64,000 nt of DNA from Flectonema sp. DT1601 (taxonomy: Eukaryota; Euglenozoa; Diplonemea; Diplonemida; Diplonemidae): positions 1,426,001 to 1,490,000 of the forward strand of contig OZ025783.1 in the NCBI GenBank assembly GCA_964019425.1, read 5' to 3'. Positions 52,202 to 60,627 of this stretch are shown here, piece after piece. Position 1 is the stretch's first letter, and each line of letters begins with the position of its first letter. The translations under genes were made by a program, and so were the position numbers. The notes beneath the pieces were generated by a model that did not search any database, was not told the DNA's origin, and saw only the letters and a program-made list of their open reading frames with translations.

Positions 52202-53039
52202 TTTGATGATGTGAGTGTAACTTGTCTTTTTTGTTGTGTTTTATACTTTTTTTTGTTTCTTATTTGTTTAATTAGTGTGCATAAGTAGTCTTGACAGATA
52301 GCTTAAATTATCTGCTGATGATGCCACCAAGTCGAACTGTCGTCTATTACAGAACCTTGAGTTGCAAAGTGTGTTGAAGTTTCTGATTTCAGCGACTATT
52401 GACCACATGAAATGGGTATTATTTTTTGTACCCCACTGAGAAAAAGTCGTGACAACCTAACCTATTCCTTTATAAGGATTTTGCATCGGTTGTGCACAAA
52501 AAAAAAAAGAAAAAAATTATTGGTAAAAAAATAAAAGGCAGGGTTTGGCCGATTATTATTATTATTTTTCTTTTGGGTTCTTTGATTCTGTTAGCTTAAA
52601 GTTATAAAACCGAAAGTTCGGCTCACACACCACATGCCAAGTCTAAGCGTGTCGTTGCCTGTAGAAAGTATGATGAGCGTCTCACTTAATCGTACTTTGT
52701 TGTTGTGTGAGGTTCGTAGTAAGCAACTCTTGGGATTTGCTGCTACAGGAATTATTCTTGTGAGGACAAAAAAAAACCCACGAAAATAAATTCCAGACCA
52801 AGGAATTTTTTTTTTTTTTTTTTTACTTTTTTTTGCTAAAAAAGCAGTCTAGTGAGAAAACTTCTTTTTTTCACGAGAATATCCCCCTTCACGAGACTTT
52901 ATCTATTCTACAGTACAATACACTTTTTTTTTTTTTTTTTTTTTTTTGCGAAGTAATAATGAGTTTCTATATCACATTACTAACTTAACAAAACATTTCT
53001 CACATTTTATTTTTTGACTGCTTGCAAAGCCTAATACTA

Positions 53040-53560
53040 ACACTACACGTGCTGACCCATCTTTTAGAGAGCTATGATTGACGGTAATAAATCGGTTCTT
53101 TTGATATAAATAATTAATCAAAAAAACTGGAATGAAGCCCTAAGAGGGAACACAGAGTATAAGATTTAGGTTTGAGTAGAACATGCTGAGTCTTAGTATG
53201 AATATTGACGAAAACTATGTTCCTGAATCTACGAAAGAATGATGAGAAAGGGCAATGTGACCTTTTTTTTTTCTTTATTTTATTTTTTTTTTTCCTTTGA
53301 TTTAGTACGCTATTTTTATATAACAATAAATTAAAAACAAAACCTCATACTCTAAACTAACTAACGTAACAGACGTGTGATAACACGTGATCCACTTATT
53401 CAGTCGGTTCCTTTGCTGAGAAGGGCAAACGCGATGAGTAGGACAGGCCTGACACCGCAGTGTCCCCCTAACTTTCTTCGCTGTAGAGGGCTTTAGCCCG
53501 AAACCAAACTATTATTTGTTTGTTGTTCCTAGCGAATTTTTTTTTTTGAAATTTTTGAAA
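53040..53560 (+). repeat. Composite structured repeat, diverged copy III
   Basis: Carries, in the same order as 20660-21120, an AGAGAGCTATGAT block (~53067), AATGAAGCCCTAAGAGGG (~53131), and the strongly conserved GATGAGTAGGACAGGCCTGA / CACCGCAGT block (~53433) followed by CTTTCTTCGCTG and TAGCCCGAAAC. The left arm of the 11-bp hairpin is lost here. Identity is high in the core and low outside. Confidence 0.55.
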
Positions 53561-53658
53561 ATTTTTTGATGAACCTGATAAATATTAATACTAGCATAGC
53601 GTGTGATGACACGTAACTCTACTAAAATTGACTACTAATCGTACGTGTGATAACACGT
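53373..53658 (+). repeat. Thrice-repeated ACGTGTGATAACACGT hairpin
   Basis: Perfect or near-perfect hairpins at 53373-53388, 53600-53613 (GATG loop) and 53643-53658, each with a CGTGT/ACACG stem and a 4-nt loop. Confidence 0.6.
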
Positions 53659-55711
53659 GTGAGCCTTGATGTTTTTTTCTTAATGGGCATCTTGCTTAAA
53701 CATATGGTGGTTTTCACTTTTTTTGCCAGCTAGTCTATAAAGGACTTTTTTTTACTTTGGCTTTTTTTTTCTTTTTGATACCATCACTATTTTATATACT
53801 TTGTACAGTTGTCATATCTTTTTTTTTTTCTCCCCTGCCCCTCACTACTCCATTCCACCACTAGTAGTGCGCTACGAACACAAATAAAAAAGTAACTACA
53901 CTCCAAACTTGTTGGTTAGAGTGTTTCAATCGATTTTCGACTGACTTAAGTTACGCCATACTGATGGAGGGAAGTATGGATTACTCTCGATACCTAATAG
54001 TTGCTTTAAAAAAGGCTAAGATAAACGGTTAACAGGTTTGTTAAATTATCGTTTTTATGTTACGATTCTATAAAGTTGGTTTTACAAAGAAAAAAAAAAG
54101 AAAAAAAAACATGCGTTGCTTTAAACATGTTTTCGAATCTTTTTTTTTTTTTTTTTTTTTTTTTTTCCCCCATAACCACCTTGCGAGATACTATGAAACG
54201 CACCCATACGGACCGGCCTGTGTTTGACAGCATTTCCCAGTTGCGTTGTGAGTGCTTTGTTTTGTGGTTAATCTTTTCACCTATTATATCCCTGCCCTCC
54301 CTTTTTTTTTTTTTTTTTTTTTTTTGCCGGCATTCTCGAAACGCAACACCACTGTGATCGTTTTGCCACAAAAATTTCACTGCGTGAAAAAAAAAGGAAT
54401 GGGAGGAAAAAAAAAGGGAGAAAAAAAAAAATACAATTAGTTTTTCGGCTTTATAAATGCCAGATGTTTGTATTTTTTTTTTTTTTTTTTTTGTCTTAAT
54501 AATTCCCTTAAGTATTTTATTGTTCGTTAACTTTTAGCGGTTTCACGTAGTTTTATATTAATAAGCTGCTACGTTTAAATTCGGGGCAAGGTGGGACAGT
54601 AGTAACCTTAGACTACAAGTAATGTTGTAGCCGTCGGTTGCTTATTATGAACGTTAATTCTCATTCTTTCCCTGCAGATCTGATCTCACTTGTTGCTTGT
54701 ATACTGAAGAGATGATTCGGCAAGATGATCTTTTTGTATTTTAACTATTTATTTTTACTATTTTAAAAGTTCTCTTCACCTTGCGCTTAGTTCTTTGCTG
54801 AGTAGAATGATACAAAAGGACTTCAAAATACGTGTTGTAGTGCGAGAATGATGTTGGTTGCTTGTAATTATTAATTATTTTGTTCATTTTTTTTTTTAAA
54901 AAAATCAAACTCATTACCTCTCTAAACTAGAGGTCAGTGAGTCGAATCCCTTCGCTCTTAGCGGGGAAATGTTGATGAGTCCGAAATGACCAAAAGCAAT
55001 AGAAATCTGATAATAAGCTGCACAGAGATCTTCCTTTTGCACTAAAGATGCAAAAAAAAAAAAAAAAAAAGAAGAATTCTGACAGCAGTTTTTTTTTCTC
55101 TTATACCTTCTCAAAATATCTTTTTTACGGTTCAACGGTGAGTCATTCTATTCCCTCTCCCCGTCTTGTTATTATTTATTAAAAAAGCTGCCGTAGGAAA
55201 GATGCTCAAATATGTTCACGTGGCTTCCGACGGTATTCTATTTTAGGGCTTGTTCTTTTAGTTTTTCAAAAGAGAAAAAAAAGAAAAAAAAAAAAGAGAA
55301 GAGTATCAACTTACCTTTGTTCGTTCCCACGATGTTCAGAGTATTTTCACTACTTTTCTAAGTGTGAAGAGAGCAGACATTGTCGTGTGTGTGTGTTTTT
55401 TTTTTTTTTTTTTTTTTTAAATTCTTTGTTAGCTTTTCGTAAGGTGATCAGAAAGAAATGATGCGGTCAAGAAGACTCACCCTGTTCTTATCTACTATTA
55501 TTGAAATGTTTAATGTGGAAAGATGAAAAGCCAGTCAGGTGTAGTTTGGCTTAGTTTTAACCTATCCTAAAAAATGATGTGAGGGAAAAGCAGAGTTTTT
55601 TTTTTTTTTTTTTTGAATTATTTTTTATTATTATTCGTTTACGCGATATTAACTAAAGAATTCAAAAAAACCTCTTCATTCTAAACACAGCCATCCATGC
55701 TGCTATGTTAT

Positions 55712-55810
55712 AATCTTCTTCTGAAACGGCTACGGATCGGGTCCTCTGTTGCTGAGAGTCACCCTACCGTACTTATAAAATACAACAAAGTTAGATTATA
55801 TACCTAACTT
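55712..55810 (+). repeat. Composite structured repeat, partial copy IV
   Basis: Aligns by eye with 20357-20446: AATCTTCT, then ACGGAT..GGTCCT.TGTT.CTG, GAGT.ACC, ATA.AATACA, and TTATATA.CTAAC. It ends just before the CTTCTACAG acceptor-like site of the IQ gene. Confidence 0.5.
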
Positions 55811-55823
55811 CTACAGTTACATA

Positions 55824-57881
55824 ATGAATAGTGACTATGAAAGGGGGGCTATGACATTGCGTGAATCCTCGTGTAGGAGACAACTCGAACTCGAAGAGAG
55901 AAAAACAAGAACGGTCCTGATGAGCATGTCGACCCGAGAAAGTATCGTTCTCGGAGCTGAGGCAACTATAATGTCAAAAACATCAGTGCGGATGCAAAGT
56001 GAACTATCTGAGGCTGCTGAGAGAATCGGCAGGCTACAGAGAGCTGCTGATTTGAGTTTTTTTCAATCCTTCGATACCTACAGCAAGCAACTGACATTAA
56101 TTAAGAATAGCTTCACTTCAGAATACCTCCAAGTGAACGAATCATCAAACAGAATCAATATCGAAAAAATCGAACATTCGATAATAGAAACCGCACGCAA
56201 AGCTTTACTATTCCAACATATTCTACCCCTTCAGCTTGCAGCACGCAGATGGGCTGCAAGAAAAACACGCATAAAACTGATAATGGCTAAGTTACAAAAC
56301 TTAACAACTACTGTAGAACCGTATTATAGAATTCTTATGGAGGAGGATATCAATAGAGAAAGAGAGGTGTTTTATGAAGGGGGGAAGAGGGTTTTGATGA
56401 GATTTATTTTTGATTCAAAAAATATTATTTTATCGGAAGAAAGTGTCCGACAGAATCTGTTTTACAATACCACAATCCCGTTAATTCGAAATGCTGAACC
56501 ATTCCTCAGAGAGGTATTCACATCATCTGAAAACTTTGTGAGATTGGTGACGTATCTTGAGATTTCTGTCATGACTGAGAATGAAAATATAAAAAAAAAT
56601 GAAAATCACTGTTTTGTTATTCTCAAAAAGCAACATACTGAATCATCTGACCGAAACTCACTTATAAAGAGTGAATCAGCATCGTATAGTATCTTGGCTA
56701 TTTTGGAAGAAAGCAACAGGAAGTTTGTTTATAGTAATGTCGATAGAAAGGAAAAATTAAAAAAATTGTTTGAGAAGCTCAGTTCTTCTGAAGAGATTTC
56801 TAGGCGTCAAATTAACGAGTCTCAGAATTTTCATAGCCTGATCATTGATGAGGAAAGTGAACGAATACTCACTATTACTAAACAGAGTATAGAATACATC
56901 ACTTTCACGCAATCAAAAGAAGCAATTCAACGATCATTCACACAGCAGTGTCATTTCTTTGAACTTTACTTGATGTTGGTTAAAAGGGAATTGGGTATTT
57001 TATTTATTGAATTTTTGTTTGAAAATGGAAATGTCTTTGTTGAATATTCACCAACCAGAAAACTAATAATCAACACAAGCGATCAATTAACGATGCATTA
57101 TAAAGAGAGTTTTGACAGATTTGGTGTTCTAAATTCTGAAACTGAATCGATGTTGTCATTAGTAAACACGTTAGAACATATCAACCGTGTTCTCACGACA
57201 ACAAACGAGGGAACTGCATTCTGTTGTATTCAAGAATGCTTTAAAAGGGAACTTCTCAAAGACAAGCGTCAAACAGACTTAAAACAATACTCCTATTCCA
57301 AACACTTATCAGGGTATACCGTGCTTCTTAAAACTTGTCTTCAGTTAGACGAACGTCACCGAAAACAATTATTATCTCACAGAGATAGAACCATGGAAGT
57401 CCTCCTGATTTGCTGTGAGTACGGTAAGAGTTTTATTGAGTCTCGTGAAACAGTCGTATCTCAGGAATCTAACGTCAGACGTGATGTGCAATTATCTGAA
57501 GATTCGTTTTTTAGTAGTTTAGTGTGGAATGAGAAAACTGGTTTTTATGTTCATAGTATCTCTTTGTTTCATAAATTGCAAGATGACCTTCTTCATGTTT
57601 TGTGTTCAGATGAAGCTCAGTCGTTTAAATATATCCGATTATCAAATAATTCTGAACTGGCGAAACTTAGAAACCATTTTGCGATTCGAATTCAAAAGTG
57701 GTTTCGAGGTGTTATTGCTCGTCAGTTTACATCGGAGTTAAAACATCAACGAGAGCAGGTTATTGAAGGCTATGAACGAATTCAACTGCTACATTACTCT
57801 TCCATAATGATCCAGAAATGCTGGAGATCGTACATAAGCAGACAAACATTCGGAGAGCTTGTTGGTGCTGAAGATATTTAA
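55824..57881 (+). CDS. IQ-motif, helix-rich protein
   Basis: 685 aa, largely alpha-helical and charged (Glu/Arg/Gln/Leu-rich), with two IQ calmodulin-binding motifs near the C-terminus (IQKWFRGVIARQF at ~627 and IQKCWRSYISRQT at ~661). The body contains loosely repeated ~65-residue helical units marked by EE(S/N)xR...F patterns. This is a common layout for axonemal or basal-body proteins regulated by calmodulin or centrin; the specific family is not recognised. CTTCTACAG ends 7 nt before the ATG, the shortest leader in the window. Confidence 0.75.
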   Translation: MNSDYERGAMTLRESSCRRQLELEERKTRTVLMSMSTRESIVLGAEATIMSKTSVRMQSELSEAAERIGRLQRAADLSFFQSFDTYSKQLTLIKNSFTSEYLQVNESSNRINIEKIEHSIIETARKALLFQHILPLQLAARRWAARKTRIKLIMAKLQNLTTTVEPYYRILMEEDINREREVFYEGGKRVLMRFIFDSKNIILSEESVRQNLFYNTTIPLIRNAEPFLREVFTSSENFVRLVTYLEISVMTENENIKKNENHCFVILKKQHTESSDRNSLIKSESASYSILAILEESNRKFVYSNVDRKEKLKKLFEKLSSSEEISRRQINESQNFHSLIIDEESERILTITKQSIEYITFTQSKEAIQRSFTQQCHFFELYLMLVKRELGILFIEFLFENGNVFVEYSPTRKLIINTSDQLTMHYKESFDRFGVLNSETESMLSLVNTLEHINRVLTTTNEGTAFCCIQECFKRELLKDKRQTDLKQYSYSKHLSGYTVLLKTCLQLDERHRKQLLSHRDRTMEVLLICCEYGKSFIESRETVVSQESNVRRDVQLSEDSFFSSLVWNEKTGFYVHSISLFHKLQDDLLHVLCSDEAQSFKYIRLSNNSELAKLRNHFAIRIQKWFRGVIARQFTSELKHQREQVIEGYERIQLLHYSSIMIQKCWRSYISRQTFGELVGAEDI

Positions 57882-58024
57882 ATTAATTTTTTTTTTTTTT
57901 TTTTCCCGAACCGTCATTTACACCTTTAGGATATGTTATGGTATCTTTCTTTAGTACTTCGAAGTGTTGTATTATTTCTTATATTTATTACTACACAATC
58001 AGATACCAACTATTACATACAATC

Positions 58025-59245
58025 ATGTCTGAGTATAACATGTTAGGAAGTCTTGGTGTTGAAATCCCGCACAAGATTGTACGACTCACGAAAGGCCCTA
58101 ATGAGTTTATTAGAGAAGGTGGAGGTCCGTTATCACATCACATATCTGGGAGATATTCGGAGAGGAGATCTGAAAAAAGAGACTCGTGGAGGACTGACTG
58201 GAGGCCTCATGCTGAACCAATGCAACGTTCTCATTTTTCAACAAATCACCCTTCTAGTATGCAACTAGATAATGACGTACAGGCTGTCTCTACTCTCGCT
58301 CCACAAATGGAACATCACCGTAAGCTGTCAAAGAAAGCTGAGCAAGAATTCGAGCATCCACTCGAAAGCCACAAATACGAAAACAAACACAAACAACAAC
58401 GTCCTCCTCTCCGACCGGTTAATATTAATTCGGTTTCTGCTGCTGGAGCTCCTTCAAAAGTATGTAACAACGCAACACATTGTAAGAGAGATTGGAAATA
58501 TTATTTTTGTTAGTTGTGGTCATCTTATTGATTAAAAAAAACAAAACCACAGAAAGTAACAAGGCTCTCGATACCCGACGTAGCCAGAGATGTCAACAGC
58601 GTCTCAGATGGAAGCGAACACAGCAGCAGGCGATACGAATCGTACCAACCGAGAGACAAGCGAATCTGGACAGCAGAACGGGACAGAAAGGAACGTCAAA
58701 AAGAGCGTCTCAGCAATGCTGTTGTAGGAAAGGAGCACATGCTGAGTGCGACTTCCCCACCGAGAGAAAGAGAAGAAGTTTACAACCCAACAACGCATTA
58801 TGATCCAAGTCAAAAGTTTCAGTCGTTTGAAGTTCCACAAACGCAGAGGCTTTGGACTGCAGAACGCGGTAGAAAAGAAGCTGTCAAGCTACAAAATGAG
58901 AACACTCCTCGTACTCATACTTTACAACATGCTCATAAGAAACTTTGGGAACCTGACAACTACTGTAGTCCTCTAAGACAAGGTCAGATTGGAGTACAGA
59001 AATCTGCACTCCAAAGACAGCTTCAGACAGCTGGTTGGTGGGAAGCACAAAGCTCTCCTAATGAAGTTGCTACTCATTTAGAACACTTTCCGCAATCACC
59101 TTCCATGAAGCAACCTTACTTCGGTTTACCAAACCATTCGAGAAATCTTTATGAGACTGCTGACCCGAATATTAAACGTTCTGCGTCAATGCATAATGTT
59201 ACTCGATCTTCATCAAGATCAGCAGCTGTAAGAAAGTGGAAATAA
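58025..59245 (+). CDS. Disordered basic protein, unknown (2 exons)
   Basis: Exons 58025-58459 and 58553-59245, 375 aa. The join reads APSK|KVTRLSIPDVARD. Rich in Arg, His, Gln, Ser and Pro with no compact domain. Two similar short motifs, RIWTAERDRKERQ and RLWTAERGRKEA, lie on exon 2, suggesting a short repeat or a binding helix. Other landmarks are WREAxx-like GWWEAQSSP and YFGLPNHSRNLYE. Could be a cytoskeletal or ciliary linker (inference from neighbours). Acceptor-like ACACAATCAG ends 22 nt before the ATG. Confidence 0.7.
58460..58552 (+). other. Intron of disordered-protein gene
   Basis: GTATGT...AAAACCACAG, 93 bp, phase 0. Both flanks are open in the same frame. Confidence 0.8.
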
Positions 59246-59516
59246 ATTGATGTTAAACAAGGGAGAGGATCTTACACCTGAACTGTATCTCTTTTCCTCA
59301 CACACTAGTTAGAGTTAGATTATTGTTTTCTTTTTCCCCCCCCTCTCCTTTTTCGTTTGTAACCTACATCCCTTGAACCCTTGCATCTCATCTAAAAGTT
59401 TACTTTAATAGTATCGCCACTCATCTCATCCCCTCGTGTTAGAATACCATTCGTCGTTTTGTGTTAATCGTGTAGTGGATAAGGAATGTTTTCTTTTTAA
59501 ATTTAGGATTCAGAAG
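59246..59516. other. Intergenic spacer
   Basis: Pyrimidine-rich (C8 run at ~59336). TTTTTAAATTTAG ends 11 nt before the next ATG. No gene seen. Confidence 0.5.
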
Positions 59517-60275
59517 ATGGCAGCTCTCGCTCAAAAAGAATGGCAACACGGTCTTCATAATCTCCGTGGAGTGAAGGAGATGTCATTCATGCAACAGGAA
59601 CTGAGTCCGGGACCTTCGAACTATAAAGCAGCGGAGTTGAAAAAGGCAAAGGGAGTAACAAAATGGGTTGTTCCATCCACAGCGAGAAGACTAGCCAAAC
59701 CAGCTGATTCAAATACACCTAGTTACATGAAAGAAACAAAGACATTCTCAAAAAGAAAAGGAAAGGTTGAAGGAGTTGCGTACAGTCCTAGAAGAGAACA
59801 GAATAATGAGACAGCTGAAGTATTAAAACGAAGTGCCGGTAGATCTCGAACTCCGACATCAACGAAAAGGACGCTGACTCCTCGGAAGACTTCATCTGCG
59901 GTAATTGCAACCCCGACAGCTATTCCTGTTACTGCTACAACACCAACTTATACTCCTCCAGCTGTGAGTAGTGGGACTTCTGTATTTGATAGACTTTATA
60001 GTCCTTCTGTTGTAAAACATACGACTGTTAGTCAAAGTCCTTATCAGTCACCTCAACGTATTCAAAAAGCACCATTAGTGTTGGGAAGTGATCATCCGGC
60101 ATTTGGTCAAGTATCTGCTGCTGACAGAGCTGTTATTCAAGAGAAGATCAGACAACTGAGTATACACATGACTTCGTTAAATCGACAACCTCAAGTTGCA
60201 AGTTGGGTTCAGGATAACCCGACGATGTCACCATCTCCTTCACCGTGTATCGCACCTGAAAGATACGCTGTGTAG
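59517..60275 (+). CDS. Disordered Ser/Thr/Pro-rich basic protein, unknown
   Basis: 252 aa. N-terminal helix (AALAQKEWQHGLHNLRGVKE), then ELSPGPSNYKAAELKKA, where PGPSNY resembles a single sperm-tail PG-rich (STPGR) motif, then a long Thr/Pro/Ala-rich basic stretch (TPTSTKRTLTPRKTSS) and a short C-terminal helix (AADRAVIQEKIRQLSIHM). Microtubule or ciliary association is plausible from composition but unproven. The ATG at 59517 is the first in the open frame. Confidence 0.65.
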   Translation: MAALAQKEWQHGLHNLRGVKEMSFMQQELSPGPSNYKAAELKKAKGVTKWVVPSTARRLAKPADSNTPSYMKETKTFSKRKGKVEGVAYSPRREQNNETAEVLKRSAGRSRTPTSTKRTLTPRKTSSAVIATPTAIPVTATTPTYTPPAVSSGTSVFDRLYSPSVVKHTTVSQSPYQSPQRIQKAPLVLGSDHPAFGQVSAADRAVIQEKIRQLSIHMTSLNRQPQVASWVQDNPTMSPSPSPCIAPERYAV

Positions 60276-60627
60276 TGCTGTAGCTATTGTACCTTTTTTT
60301 TCTTCTTTTCTTCTTTTTCTCTGCTCCCAACATAAGTAGTTTATTATTTGTAACGATTCTTGCGGACGGCTGGGGATATTCATCCGATCAAAAAGCCGAT
60401 CAAATGTTTGTTTCCCGTAGATTTCTTGATAATGGTTTGCGATTTGATAATATTCTTTTGTATTGTACAAGTTTTTTTTCCGTCTTTTTTTTTTTTTTTT
60501 TTTTTTTTCTCTTTCTGCGTGATGATAAAAAAAAAAAAAAAATCGATGTAAAACAAACAATCCAAATTTAAAATTTTCTAATGTTTTTTTAAATTCATTT
60601 TTTCTTATTATCAGTTTAATAAAAACC
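60276..60627. other. Intergenic spacer
   Basis: T- and A-runs (~60485-60508, ~60528-60542). TTTCTTATTATCAG ends 13 nt before the USP ATG. No gene. Confidence 0.5.

Larger units (their letters stand above)
52202..55823. other. ~3.6-kb homopolymer desert with repeat relics
   Basis: No gene supported. Many poly-T/poly-A runs (e.g. ~52806-52824, ~52924-52947, ~54139-54166, ~55396-55418). It contains diverged copies of the composite repeat at 53040-53560 and 55712-55810, and a short hairpin motif repeated three times between 53373 and 53658. Confidence 0.6.

Noticed and set aside
54900-54960. B-box-like GAGTCGAATCCC
   Set aside because: No A box or acceptor stem around it, and T-arm pairing fails.
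54971-54996. GTTGATGAGTCCGAAATGACC, resembling a hammerhead stem II
   Set aside because: The GAAA element is altered and the flanking stems do not pair; probably chance.
55190-55240. CCGTAG...GCTCAA similarity to the dinoflagellate spliced leader
   Set aside because: The middle of the leader does not match and no donor or Sm-like site follows in the right place.
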